Shown here piece after piece: positions 1 to 8,495 of a stretch of 39,204 bases of DNA. The notes below the pieces were generated by a model. It was not told the DNA's origin. It was given only the letters and a program-made list of their open reading frames with translations, and did not search any database. A program made the translations under genes and the position numbers. The DNA lies in assembly GCA_015489765.1 (NCBI GenBank), contig WFZC01000247.1:1-39204 (forward strand). Reading direction: 5' to 3'. How positions within the stretch are numbered: the first letter of the stretch is position 1; each line of letters starts with the position of its first letter. Origin of the DNA: Desulfobulbaceae bacterium. GTDB lineage: Bacteria; Desulfobacterota; Desulfobulbia; Desulfobulbales; Desulfobulbaceae.

Positions 1-88
1 CAATTCAGAGCGTCATCCCCGCAGTCTGTTGGGCGGGGATCCAGACTTATATCACCACTTATTGAGAAATTACTGTTTTTTAGCGTAA
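1..88 (-). repeat. Repeat A, copy 1 (cut by window edge)
   Basis: This stretch matches the reverse complement of 14627-14714 with about 2 differences in 88 bases. It holds a perfect 8-bp hairpin (ATCCCCGC / GCGGGGAT, 15-22 and 33-40) of the GTCATCCCCGC type, common among bacterial REP-like repeats. The match begins at base 1, so the element probably continues to the left of the window. Its inner end shows a degenerate form of the terminal motif that is perfect in the other copy. Confidence 0.85.
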
Positions 89-93
89 CCTTT

Positions 94-235
94 TGATTTT
101 CATGGTTTGTTGTGCCGCCAAGGCATGCTGGTTTATCCGAAAATCACCCACGGAGAACATGGCTGCCCATGCCGGAGTCGGAGATTTTCATTGTTCGTTG
201 TGGCCGGCCAATCTGGTCCAGCCATGCCGGTTTAT
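94..235 (+). repeat. Repeat B, copy 1 (about 1.5 units)
   Basis: The core at 132-233 matches 5628-5723 and the reverse complement of the 14820-14932 region. It contains a near-perfect inverted pair (GAAAATCACC and GGAGATTTTC) and a second dyad near the AATCTGGTCCAGCC segment, so it can fold as hairpins. Bases 94-131 look like a shortened copy of the second half of the unit, giving about one and a half units in tandem. It ends about 30 bases before the start of the exporter gene and may form its 5' leader. Confidence 0.8.
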
Positions 236-261
236 CAAAATATATTTAAGGACACAGTGCC

Positions 262-1866
262 ATGGAAGTGATTGGTTCTTTTTTGAATACTCAACCTTTT
301 ATCGCCCTTTTTCTGGTAATCGGCATCGGTTATTTTGCCGGTAAAGTACAGGTATCGGGTTTCTCCCTGGGCATAGGCGCCATACTTTTTGTGGGGCTGG
401 CCGTGGGGGCGGTTGCTCCCAAGGCGGCACCGCCTTCCCTGGTGGGTCTTGTCGGCCTGATTCTTTTTCTCTACGGAATAGGCATCCAATATGGGAAACA
501 TTTTTTTGCCGGCCTTGTCAGTTCCCTGGGGATTAAAGCCAATATCCTGGCCGCGACCGCCGTACTGGTCGGTTTCGGGATAAGCCTGGTCCTTGCCCGC
601 TATCTGGGATTCAGCAACGATTTTGCATCCGGTATGTTTGCCGGCACCCTGACCAGCACCCCAACGTTGCAGGCAGCCCTGGAAGCGGCCGGAAATAAGG
701 ATCCCGCAGTGGGCTATGCTGCGGCGTATCCCTTTGGTGTTTTCGGACCGATTCTCTTTTTTTATCTCACTTACAGGCTGTTACGACCAAAGGTTGAGAT
801 CAAGCCCCCGGCCCGGTTGATCACTGCCGAGCTCGCCGTGGAAGATTATGATTTAATTGGACAGGATGTGGCCCAGATTCTGAAAAAAGCGCCTGAAGGG
901 ATTGAACTGGTTATGATCAGACGACAGGGAATGAATATTCTGCCCGAGCCTGATCTTGTTTTGCAACCAGCCGATGTTTTGCTGCTTGCAGGTCTGCCCG
1001 AACATCTCAATCAGTTCAAGTTACAGCCATCCCGGGAAATTCTCAGTGACCGCCGGCATATGGATTATGTCCGGGTATTTGTTTCCAAGGCACAGTTCAT
1101 CGGTCAACCGCTTTCCAACATAGCGCTGCCGGAAAATTTTTCAGCCAGAATTGTCCAGATTCGCCGGGGTGATATTGATCTCATCCCCAGGCCCGACCTG
1201 GTCATCGAATACGGCGACCAGCTCGGAGTCATAGTGGATCCGGCCAACCGTGCAGCCATCAGCACTTTTTTCGGTGATTCCATCCATGCCGAATCATCGT
1301 TTTGCTTTATCTCCCTAAGCCTGGGCATGGTGGCCGGCGCCTTGATCGGATTAATCCCTCTTCCTGTCCCTGGTGTGGGCAGCGTAAAACTTGGGGTTCC
1401 CGGTGGTGTTCTTGTCGTGTCCCTGATCCTCGGGTATTTTGGCCGTCTTGGTCCTTTTAACTGGAACATGCCGGTTGTGGCAAATACCATTCTTCGCAAC
1501 TTCGGGCTTACCCTGTTTCTGGCCGGGGTCGGGATGTCGTCAGGCGACCCCTTTATAAAGAATATCGGTGGAGTAGGCCTGAGCCTCTTACTCGGCGGCA
1601 TGGTTGTTCTCAGTATTGTGGTGCTGTTTGTGATTCTGGTCGGATATTATGTTCTCCGTATGAATTTTGATGATCTGCTGGGAATCGCGGCCGGGGCCAC
1701 GGGAAATCCGGCGATTTTATCCTATGCCAATGAATTGACCCCGACCGGAAAACCCGATATCGGCTATGCCATGATCTTTCCGGGGGTGGGCACGATTGTA
1801 AAGATTATCCTGGTGCAGATCATGGTGGCGCTTGCCGGCAACGGCGGAATTCCGCCCGTGGGATGA
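262..1866 (+). CDS. AspT/YidE-type (AAE family) transporter with two TrkA-C domains
   Basis: This is a 534-residue inner-membrane protein of the aspartate:alanine exchanger family, which includes AspT, YidE/YbjL and the Corynebacterium succinate exporter SucE. Hydrophobic helices fill residues 1-180 and 350-530. Between them lie two soluble TrkA-C-like domains at about residues 195-255 and 275-342, the usual family layout and length. A Shine-Dalgarno-like AAGGA lies 9 bases before the ATG. The substrate cannot be read from sequence. Because the gene converges on pta-ackA, efflux of a fermentation product such as succinate is possible, but that is inference. Confidence 0.88.
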   Translation: MEVIGSFLNTQPFIALFLVIGIGYFAGKVQVSGFSLGIGAILFVGLAVGAVAPKAAPPSLVGLVGLILFLYGIGIQYGKHFFAGLVSSLGIKANILAATAVLVGFGISLVLARYLGFSNDFASGMFAGTLTSTPTLQAALEAAGNKDPAVGYAAAYPFGVFGPILFFYLTYRLLRPKVEIKPPARLITAELAVEDYDLIGQDVAQILKKAPEGIELVMIRRQGMNILPEPDLVLQPADVLLLAGLPEHLNQFKLQPSREILSDRRHMDYVRVFVSKAQFIGQPLSNIALPENFSARIVQIRRGDIDLIPRPDLVIEYGDQLGVIVDPANRAAISTFFGDSIHAESSFCFISLSLGMVAGALIGLIPLPVPGVGSVKLGVPGGVLVVSLILGYFGRLGPFNWNMPVVANTILRNFGLTLFLAGVGMSSGDPFIKNIGGVGLSLLLGGMVVLSIVVLFVILVGYYVLRMNFDDLLGIAAGATGNPAILSYANELTPTGKPDIGYAMIFPGVGTIVKIILVQIMVALAGNGGIPPVG

Positions 1867-1961
1867 TACGGAAAAGGTGTTGTAACACGTATGGGGGGAG
1901 GGTACGTTTTTCTGGTTGCGGTTGCATCTTGTCGGCGCGCGTAAATCCCATGCCTCGTTGT

Positions 1962-3191
1962 TCACGAATTATGGTTCCCGGCTGCCGGTATTTTTGAAAC
2001 TATGCGGGCCGTTTCCGTGGCAATCGCATGTTCCTCGTCAGTGGGGACCACCAGAATTTTTACCGGGCTGTTGCTTGCCTGAATTTCCATAATTCCCTGT
2101 TGTTCCCCTTTATTTTTCTCTGCATCAAGGACAATGCCCATCTGTTTAAGCCCCCGGCAGGACCGTTCACGCACAACAGAAGAATTTTCCCCGATGCCGC
2201 CGGTAAAAACAATGCAGTCGGCGCCGCCGAGCACGGCCATGTATGAGCCGATATATTTTTTCAACCGGTAGCAGAACATGGTCAGGGCAAGATCGGCCTG
2301 TTTGTCTCCCTGATCTGCGCGCCTTGTAATGGTCCGCATGTCATTTTCATCACAGATACCCTTAAGGCCGCTTTTTTTGTTCAACAGATCATCCATTTCC
2401 TGGATGTCCATTTTGGTCTCCCGCGCAAGATAGAAGAGAATCGCCGGGTCAATATCGCCGCTGCGGGTCCCCATAATCAAGCCTTCAAGCGGGGTCATGC
2501 CCATGGAGGTTTCCACGCATTTTCCGCCTTGAACGGCTGCGGCGCTGGCCCCGTTGCCAAGATGCAGGCTGATGATGTTCAGGTCAGAGGCGGCTTTGCC
2601 TAAAAACTCCGCCGCCTGCCCGCAGACATAGCCATGCGATGTGCCGTGAAAGCCATAGCGGCGAATATGGCGCTCTCTGTACAGGTCATGGGGCAGGGCA
2701 TATAAATAGGCGTATTCAGGGATGGTTTGGTGAAAGGCGGTGTCGAAAACCGCCACCTGCGGTGTCTTCGGGGCATGTTCCATGGCAACCCTGATCCCGG
2801 TCAGGTTGGCGGGATTATGAAGTGGGGCCAGGAGGATGAGCTTTTCAATGGCGGCAAGGACGCTTTTGTCAATGGGGACCGGTTTGTGAAAATATTCACC
2901 GCCATGGACAACCCGATGGCCGATTCCCGACAAATCGTGAAGATCGGTCAACACGCCGCTTGCGCGCAGCAGCCTTGCCATGGCCATGATCGCCTGCCGG
3001 TGGTCCGGGATGGAATCCGTTTGCGTAAATGTCTGTTTGCCGCCGGCGGCATCAAATGTGTCCAACCGGACAGGGCTTTTTGCGGCGCCGATCTCCTCGA
3101 TGATCCCAAGGGCTGAAACCGTTAAATCAGCGCCGGCAAAGAGCTGAAATTTAAGCGACGAAGAGCCGGAGTTTATGACCAGTATCTTCAC
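1962..3191 (-). CDS. ackA: Acetate kinase
   Basis: This 409-residue cytoplasmic enzyme interconverts acetyl phosphate plus ADP with acetate plus ATP. The N-terminus MKILVINSGSSSLKFQ is the ASKHA phosphate-binding motif. HRVVHGGEYF, HNPANLTGI, FHGTSHGYV, HLGNGAS and FTGGIGENS follow in the usual order, and the length is typical. The start is GTG at 3191, overlapping the pta stop as GTGA, so translation is probably coupled to pta. Together they form the acetate/ATP module used for acetate excretion and substrate-level phosphorylation, or for acetate activation in reverse. Confidence 0.97.
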   Translation of the reverse strand: MKILVINSGSSSLKFQLFAGADLTVSALGIIEEIGAAKSPVRLDTFDAAGGKQTFTQTDSIPDHRQAIMAMARLLRASGVLTDLHDLSGIGHRVVHGGEYFHKPVPIDKSVLAAIEKLILLAPLHNPANLTGIRVAMEHAPKTPQVAVFDTAFHQTIPEYAYLYALPHDLYRERHIRRYGFHGTSHGYVCGQAAEFLGKAASDLNIISLHLGNGASAAAVQGGKCVETSMGMTPLEGLIMGTRSGDIDPAILFYLARETKMDIQEMDDLLNKKSGLKGICDENDMRTITRRADQGDKQADLALTMFCYRLKKYIGSYMAVLGGADCIVFTGGIGENSSVVRERSCRGLKQMGIVLDAEKNKGEQQGIMEIQASNSPVKILVVPTDEEHAIATETARIVSKIPAAGNHNS

Positions 3192-5281
3192 GGGTTGTTG
3201 TTTTGTGCCTGTATCGCCGTGATGGCAACGGTATTGATGATATCAGCCACCCGGCAGCCGCGGGACAGGTCATTGACCGGTTTCTTCAGTCCCTGCAGCA
3301 CCGGCCCGATAGCAACGGCATTGGATGAACGCTGCACCGCCTTGTAGGTGTTGTTGCCGGTGTTGAGATCGGGAAAAATAAATACCGTGGCCCGACCCGC
3401 CACCTCGCTGTCGGGCATCTTTTTCCCAGCCACGGTGGCATCGATGGCGGCGTCGTATTGAATCGGTCCGTCAATTTTAAGATCCGGCCGCCGCTGCCTT
3501 GCTTTTTCCACGGCTTTTCGGACCCGATCCACATCAGCTCCGCTGCCGGAGGCGCCGCTGGAGTACGAGAGCATGGCCACTACCGGTTCAATGCCGAACA
3601 GTTGAGCCGTTTTTGCCGAGCTGATCGCAATTTCCGCAAGTTGTTCCGCGTTCGGATTGGGATTAACCGCGCAGTCGCCATAGACCAGGACCCTGGTCTC
3701 CATGCACATTAAAAACACCGAGGAGACCAGGAGGACATCCTTGGGGGTGCCGATAATTTGAAAGGCCGGACGAATGGTATGAGCCGTGGTATGAGCGGCG
3801 CCGGAGACCATGCCGTCGGCCATGTCCCTGTAGACCATCATGGTGCCGAAGTAACTGACATCACATATTGTATCAGCGGCCATATCCCGGGTCATGCCTT
3901 TATGCCTGCGTAAGCTGTATAACGTCTCGGCAAATTCATCGAGGAGCTGCGAGGTCTGCGGATGAATAAATCGCACTCCTTTCAGCTTCAGGCCAAGGGC
4001 CGCGGCCCGGGCACGGACTGTATTTTCCTCGCCGAGGATGGTCAGGTCAACCACGTCACGCAGGCTCAATATTTCCGCTGCCTGCAGGATGCGGTCATCA
4101 TCGCCTTCCGGCAGGACAATGTGTTTGCGCTGGTGTCGTGCCCTTTGGAAGATGGAATATTCAAACATCAGGGGTGACATGATGGCTGATGGAGTGACCC
4201 GGATTTTTTTTTCGAGCGCCGGGATATCCGCGTGGGCCTCAAACATGCCAAGGGCCAGGGCGATTTTTCGTTCGTTGGTCGGATGAAGCCTGCCCCGCAC
4301 GGCTGAGGCCTTCATGGCCGTGCGGTAGGTATCATCGGCAACGAGATAGATGGGGATTGCCGGTTTGTCAAGCCCTTCAAGAAGGCGCACGATCGAGGGT
4401 TCGGGAACGAGACCTCCGGAGAGCAGGATGCCCACCGGCGAGGGATAATTTTTCGAGGCAATGGCGCCTAAGGTCGTGAGAATGATATCAGGCCGGTCAC
4501 CTGGAGTGATAATCAGATCATCCTTTTCAAGGTAGCCTAAAAAGTTGGCCGGTCCCATGGCCGCCACCTTGAGACCGGCCACGTCACGTAGAAGTCCGGA
4601 TTCGGGCCCGCTGAACCAGTCTGCCTGCAAGGCCTCGACTATCTCTTCCATGGTCGGATTGCTCAGGGCTTTTTCTTCCGGCAGCAGGTCAATAAGGATG
4701 TCGGTTTCACATTGGCCGCGCAATTCCTTCTCAGCCCGCTCAAGAATCTCTTTATCGACCCGGTTGACCAGGATGGCGAGCAATGGACAGTTAAGCTGAC
4801 GGAAGGATTTTTCCGCAACCCGGATATTTTCCAGCAACTCCGGCACCGCCATCTGGTAACCGGATGCCACGTACAGGGCCGGAGCGCCTAATTCCCTGGC
4901 AATACGGATGGTGATATCGTAGTCAAAAGCATCGGATGACCGGCTGATATCCAGCCCTTCACAGAGCAGAAAGTCGCATTTTTCCTGGGCCTGTTTGAAT
5001 CCGGCGACAATTTCCCGGAAGAGACGCTGCTCCTCCCCGGCCGCAATCCATTCCCTGGCCTGCTCGTGGGTGACGCCGACCATTTCCTCCGGCAGCAGGC
5101 CTGTGTTAAAACGGCTGGATATTACGCCGATATGATTATCTTCCCGGGCAGGAACCGGGGAGATGACCCGGAAAAAACCAAGACGATCAATTCGGCGGGA
5201 GAGCATCTCCATCACGCCAAGGGTAACAATCAACTTGCCGCTGTCCGGTTCCAGGCTTGCGATGTAAAGACTATTGGTCAT
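3188..5281 (-). CDS. pta: Phosphate acetyltransferase, long DRTGG type
   Basis: This 697-residue enzyme interconverts acetyl-CoA and acetyl phosphate. Residues 1-210 form the dethiobiotin-synthase-like P-loop domain (N-terminus SLYIASLEPDSGK). A DRTGG-type domain follows at about 215-340, and residues 370-690 are the catalytic PTA_PTB domain (SAIMSPLMFEY, VLPEGDD, GMVSGAAHTTAHTIRPA, SYSSGASGSG). This is the long E. coli-type architecture and length. The first 20 bases of the gene are duplicated immediately upstream, and I see no convincing Shine-Dalgarno sequence before either copy. ackA follows with overlapping codons. Confidence 0.97.
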   Translation of the reverse strand: MTNSLYIASLEPDSGKLIVTLGVMEMLSRRIDRLGFFRVISPVPAREDNHIGVISSRFNTGLLPEEMVGVTHEQAREWIAAGEEQRLFREIVAGFKQAQEKCDFLLCEGLDISRSSDAFDYDITIRIARELGAPALYVASGYQMAVPELLENIRVAEKSFRQLNCPLLAILVNRVDKEILERAEKELRGQCETDILIDLLPEEKALSNPTMEEIVEALQADWFSGPESGLLRDVAGLKVAAMGPANFLGYLEKDDLIITPGDRPDIILTTLGAIASKNYPSPVGILLSGGLVPEPSIVRLLEGLDKPAIPIYLVADDTYRTAMKASAVRGRLHPTNERKIALALGMFEAHADIPALEKKIRVTPSAIMSPLMFEYSIFQRARHQRKHIVLPEGDDDRILQAAEILSLRDVVDLTILGEENTVRARAAALGLKLKGVRFIHPQTSQLLDEFAETLYSLRRHKGMTRDMAADTICDVSYFGTMMVYRDMADGMVSGAAHTTAHTIRPAFQIIGTPKDVLLVSSVFLMCMETRVLVYGDCAVNPNPNAEQLAEIAISSAKTAQLFGIEPVVAMLSYSSGASGSGADVDRVRKAVEKARQRRPDLKIDGPIQYDAAIDATVAGKKMPDSEVAGRATVFIFPDLNTGNNTYKAVQRSSNAVAIGPVLQGLKKPVNDLSRGCRVADIINTVAITAIQAQNNNP

Positions 5282-5301
5282 ATGTAAAGACTATTGGTCA
5301 T
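5262..5301 (-). repeat. 20-bp tandem duplication at the pta start codon
   Basis: Two perfect head-to-tail copies of a 20-base unit lie at 5262-5281 and 5282-5301. On the minus strand each begins ATGACCAATAGTC. Because 20 is not a multiple of three, the upstream copy encodes a separate mini-ORF (MTNSLYI, then TGA) whose stop overlaps the real pta ATG as ATGA. Confidence 0.9.
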
Positions 5302-5320
5302 ATTTGTCGTATGGTATTAT

Positions 5321-5522
5321 TTAGCGCCTTATTCTTGAATTTCTGTCATAAAAAACAAGAAAAATTTTATGTACAATGTAGGAGCCCGCCCCTGCGGGCG
5401 ATAGGCGTTCATTACTTATGGCAGATTATGGTCGCCCGTAGGAGCAGGCTCCTACGGGCTTTGGGTTGCGGGTAAAACCCGCCTTAGCGCCTTACACCTG
5501 AATTCCTGTCATAAAAACAGGT
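5321..5522. repeat. Intergenic repeat block: direct repeats flanking GTAGGAGC-type REP hairpins
   Basis: This part of the gap upstream of pta holds direct repeats at 5321-5358 and 5484-5521. Both start TTAGCGCCTTA and share CTGTCATAAAAA. Between them (5379-5460) lie GC-rich palindromes, including GTAGGAGC/GCTCCTAC and GCCCGC/GCGGGC, which resemble widespread REP sequences. Some hairpins could also act as terminators or mRNA-stabilising structures. The pta promoter should lie in or near this block, but I could not identify it with confidence. Confidence 0.7.
5451..5483 (+). repeat. 33-bp inverted repeat, left arm
   Basis: This segment matches the reverse complement of 6474-6506 at 29 of 33 positions. 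It overlaps the REP-like block. With its partner it brackets about 1.05 kb that contains repeat B copy 2 and the hypothetical gene at 5733-6347. Confidence 0.75.
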
Positions 5523-5627
5523 AAGCGCAGGCTCCGAGAAAATTATAAGATGAAGAAGTAATTATTTTAATAGATTACCTCGTTATTTTTCTCGTGCAAC
5601 ATAATTATTACATCTGCTGGAGCGGAT

Positions 5628-5723
5628 TTATCCGAAAATCACCCATGGAGAACATGGCTGCCCCGGAGTCGGAGATTTTCATTGTTCGTTGTGGCTGGCC
5701 AATCTGGTCCAGCCATGCGGTTT
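5628..5723 (+). repeat. Repeat B, copy 2
   Basis: It is nearly identical to 132-233, with a 4-base deletion (CATG) in the loop and a few substitutions. The dyad GAAAATCACC / GGAGATTTTC is kept. It lies just beyond the 3' end of the minus-strand hypothetical gene. Confidence 0.85.
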
Positions 5724-5732
5724 TTTGTTGTT

Positions 5733-6347
5733 TCATTCCTGTTCATCCCAGTCCCGCCGCATCTCCGGCAGCTTCTCCTTCCAGGCCCGGGCATCCCCAT
5801 AATCAAAGAATTTTTCGACATGTCGATGCGGATCGGGCGTTCGCCTGGCATGCTTGATCGGGCACCAGTATTTTTCGGTACGGCCGATCACCTCGCGGGC
5901 ATATTCGATCAGACCGTTGCCATAGCCGCAGTAGATGCAGTTGATCTTTTCGATCAGGTTCAGATAGGGCAGGTATTGGCGATCAATGGTGAGATAGTCA
6001 CTCCGCTTGACCAGGGGAATTTTGTAGATTCGGAAACAGATTTGCTGGTACAGGGTGATGGTCAGGTCAAGGAAGACCAGCGGAATGATCATGCCGTAGA
6101 TTATTGGGGCGGAGGCAATGGTTGCAATGGGCGCGTTGCGGATATATTGCCAGAGGCCTGTCCGCTGCCGTTTGTGCAGACGACGTACCTGACGTTCAAA
6201 AATAATGCGCCCGCGCCTGATCTGATACTGGAATTTGCTGCGCTTCTCTTTGAGCAGTCGGTCAAGCTCCTGTTCCAGCTCCTGTTGGGCCTTTTTGACC
6301 CTGGCTATCAGTTCTTCCAGTGTTGTCCCATCCTTCATCTTGTACAT
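5733..6347 (-). CDS. Conserved hypothetical protein with Cys motif (CxxC ... WCPIKH)
   Basis: This 204-residue protein has no function I can name. Residues 8-65 are strongly charged and helical, probably a coiled coil. One or two hydrophobic segments lie at about 70-105. The C-terminal part has the pattern NCIYCGYGNG followed by YWCPIKHARR. I recall similar proteins in other proteobacteria with the same Cys motif, so the gene is probably real and conserved. The cysteines could bind a metal (inference). The start is ATG at 6347 with a weak GGGA-type ribosome site; an ATG three codons in is possible. No operon partner is apparent, and repeats flank it on both sides. Confidence 0.75.
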   Translation of the reverse strand: MYKMKDGTTLEELIARVKKAQQELEQELDRLLKEKRSKFQYQIRRGRIIFERQVRRLHKRQRTGLWQYIRNAPIATIASAPIIYGMIIPLVFLDLTITLYQQICFRIYKIPLVKRSDYLTIDRQYLPYLNLIEKINCIYCGYGNGLIEYAREVIGRTEKYWCPIKHARRTPDPHRHVEKFFDYGDARAWKEKLPEMRRDWDEQE

Positions 6348-6409
6348 TCCCGGAGTGTTTGATTGGTGGATACGAGGGAAATAGTCTTTCTCGATGGATA
6401 AGGTTCGTG

Positions 6410-6437
6410 CCCGCGTCTGTCAAGACGGGATTTTTCA
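6410..6437 (+). terminator. Possible hairpin with T-run
   Basis: An imperfect hairpin (CCCGCGTCT, loop GTCA, AGACGGG) is followed by ATTTTT on the plus strand. No plus-strand gene precedes it closely, so it may be incidental or belong to an unseen transcript. Confidence 0.25.
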
Positions 6438-6473
6438 AGTTGCCGGCACAACGGTTGCTCGAAAAAATTCCAA

Positions 6474-6506
6474 GGCGGTTTTTACCCGCAACCAAAGGCC
6501 TGTAGG
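6474..6506 (-). repeat. 33-bp inverted repeat, right arm
   Basis: This is the partner of 5451-5483 (29 of 33 positions match in inverted orientation). It lies in the 344-base gap between the hypothetical gene and the DUF4153-like gene. Apart from this arm, the possible hairpin at 6410-6437 and a doubtful small ORF, I see nothing definite in that gap. Confidence 0.75.
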
Positions 6507-6515
6507 TAAGGAAAA

Positions 6516-6674
6516 ATGAGAAGGCTGCTTCTTGCAGGCTGTGATATAATCATCCTGCACCAAGGAATTTACCGAGCAGCGACACAAATCGGGCAGCCGG
6601 AAAAATTAGCAGCAGATAGAGGATGGGAACAGCATGGAAACGAGGCTCTATCTGACCGGCAGCCTCCCTGTTAA
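6516..6674 (+). CDS. Possible small ORF, 52 residues (doubtful)
   Basis: An ATG with an upstream AAGGAAAA opens a 52-codon frame beginning MRRLLLAGC and ending 17 bases before the DUF4153-like gene. The start resembles a lipobox, but the hydrophobic stretch is too short for a normal lipoprotein signal. The remainder has no recognisable feature. It may be a leader peptide or chance. Confidence 0.2.
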   Translation: MRRLLLAGCDIIILHQGIYRAATQIGQPEKLAADRGWEQHGNEALSDRQPPC

Positions 6675-6691
6675 CTGTTGGAGAGAATGTT

Positions 6692-8476
6692 ATGTATGAT
6701 ACTACAACAGATCAGCCGGTAAGATCAAATGTGACCGTTTTTATCCTGTCCGGATTTATTCAGGGGCTGGCCTGCCGGCTGGCTCTAGAGTACTGGCCCC
6801 GGTCCAATCAGTTGCAAACAGCCCTTCTTCCGGCCGCAATAATCGGTATAGTCATATTCTGCTTTATCCTGCAGATGAGTGTAAGTGAACAGAGAAGGCA
6901 CGGAAGTCTCCCGGCCGCTCTTGGTATCGGCGGCCTGTTTGCCCTGCTCGCGTTATGGTATATTCTGCAGCTTCCCGACACCACAACCCACCCCAACAGC
7001 TGGAAGGGTGTGGTCACGGTCAGTTCCATGCTGAGCGGGACATTGTTGCTCTATTTTATGCTTCCCTTTGTTCAGTCGTGGCCGGACAGAGAACATGGCC
7101 ACTTTCGCTACCCCGATCTTTTCCGTCACAGTTGGGACAATTTTTTTGTGCTGCTGGTGGCTGTCCTGCTGACCGGCGCCTACTGGCTCCTTATTGTCCT
7201 CTGGGTCATGCTCTTCAACATGATCGGTATCAGACTGTTCAGGGATATTTTCTTTAACGCAACTTTTGCCTGGCTCAGCCTGCCGGTCGTCTTTGCGCTT
7301 GGAATACACATCGGTCTAACCCATGACCGGATAATCACTGCCCTGCGCCGGATTGTTCTCTCCCTGTGTGGCTGGCTCATGCCGCTCTTGGCCCTGATTA
7401 CCCTGCTTTTCGGCGCCAGCCTGCCCTTTACCGGTCTTGCGCCGGTCTGGAACACAGGCTATTCCACCCCAATACTGCTCTGCCTGATTGGCGCAAACAT
7501 TGTCCTGTTAAACGGCATTTTCCAGGACGGCGCCAATCCGGTCCGTTATCCGGCCCCGCTCCTGCGACTCATCGAAGTGGCCATGCTCCTGATGCCTGTT
7601 TTCGCACTTCTTGGCGCTTACTCCACCTGGCTCCGTATCAACCAGCATGGCCTGTCGCCCAAACGGATTTATCTTGTCATCCTGCTGGTTATTGCCGGCT
7701 GTTACAGTTTTGCCTACGCTTTTGCCGTCTTCCGCAGGAACAAACCCTGGATGGGAACAATCAGGCCGGCAAACACCGCAATCGCCCTACTCGTCTGCCT
7801 CTTTATTATCCTGGTCCACAGCCCGTTGATCAACCCGCCGGCCATAAGCGCCCGCAATCAGCTGCACCGTCTTTTCTCCGGCAGGACTACACCTGAGAAG
7901 TTTGATTTCGGGGCCCTGAAATTTCAATTCGGCATTCCAGGAGAAAAAGCCCTGCAGAAACTTTCAAACCTGCCCCCGGACTCACCCTTATTGAAAAAAA
8001 TCGCCGGCCAACTGGCAGCGGTCAACAGGGCGGACAGCTATTACCGCTGGAAAGAGAACCAGAGGAAAAATCAACATTCCGCGCCGCCGAAATTCACCCT
8101 GCTTGGAGACGAACACATCTCACTGCAGGGGCTTGCCGGGGCCATTGAAGAGGACCAGTGTCAGGCACAGCCATGTGTCCTCTATCCCGTTGATCTTGAC
8201 CAGGACAACCGAAAAGAGCTGATTCTCATAGACACAACCTATTTCCTGCACCAGATGGTCCTCTTTGCTAGAGATAACAATGGGAACTGGCAAAAACAGG
8301 GTGTTCTTGGCAACGCTACAGACTCCAAAACACAGAATAAGCTGGTGCAGCAGCTCAAAACAGGGAGCGCCCGTCCTGTTCCTGCCCAATATCAATCCCT
8401 GCAAATCGGCACGACCGTGTATCATTTTGTTCCGGACAGGCTTACCGAAACCGTCACAGACAGCAGGGAAAAATAA
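6692..8476 (+). CDS. DUF4153-like polytopic membrane protein
   Basis: This 594-residue protein has about a dozen hydrophobic helices in residues 15-385. A soluble C-terminal region of about 200 residues follows, probably periplasmic, and includes an acidic DLDQDNRKELILID segment resembling a beta-strand/loop repeat. The pattern WVMLFNMIGIRLFRDIFF followed by PVVFALGIHIG fits the DUF4153 family, whose function is not established. A GGAGAG ribosome site precedes the ATG. It stands alone, convergent with the lysE-type gene 19 bases away. Confidence 0.75.
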   Translation: MYDTTTDQPVRSNVTVFILSGFIQGLACRLALEYWPRSNQLQTALLPAAIIGIVIFCFILQMSVSEQRRHGSLPAALGIGGLFALLALWYILQLPDTTTHPNSWKGVVTVSSMLSGTLLLYFMLPFVQSWPDREHGHFRYPDLFRHSWDNFFVLLVAVLLTGAYWLLIVLWVMLFNMIGIRLFRDIFFNATFAWLSLPVVFALGIHIGLTHDRIITALRRIVLSLCGWLMPLLALITLLFGASLPFTGLAPVWNTGYSTPILLCLIGANIVLLNGIFQDGANPVRYPAPLLRLIEVAMLLMPVFALLGAYSTWLRINQHGLSPKRIYLVILLVIAGCYSFAYAFAVFRRNKPWMGTIRPANTAIALLVCLFIILVHSPLINPPAISARNQLHRLFSGRTTPEKFDFGALKFQFGIPGEKALQKLSNLPPDSPLLKKIAGQLAAVNRADSYYRWKENQRKNQHSAPPKFTLLGDEHISLQGLAGAIEEDQCQAQPCVLYPVDLDQDNRKELILIDTTYFLHQMVLFARDNNGNWQKQGVLGNATDSKTQNKLVQQLKTGSARPVPAQYQSLQIGTTVYHFVPDRLTETVTDSREK

Positions 8477-8495
8477 TTTCCAGGCCAGGACCGGC

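Noticed and set aside
93-344. Open frame of 83 codons over the first repeats
   Set aside because: It runs through repeats A and B and into the exporter gene in another frame. There is no ribosome site and no protein-like composition.
1104-1601. 165-codon minus-strand frame inside the exporter gene
   Set aside because: It is antisense to a clear transporter gene, and its Arg/Pro/Thr-rich composition is typical of a shadow frame.
1867-1961. GTGTTGTAACAC hairpin as terminator after the exporter gene
   Set aside because: The stem is five base pairs with a 2-base loop and no adjacent T-run, too weak to call.
5682-6362. 226-codon plus-strand frame opposite the WCPIKH protein
   Set aside because: The minus-strand frame has the conserved Cys motif and a coherent coiled coil. 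The plus frame shows no family features.
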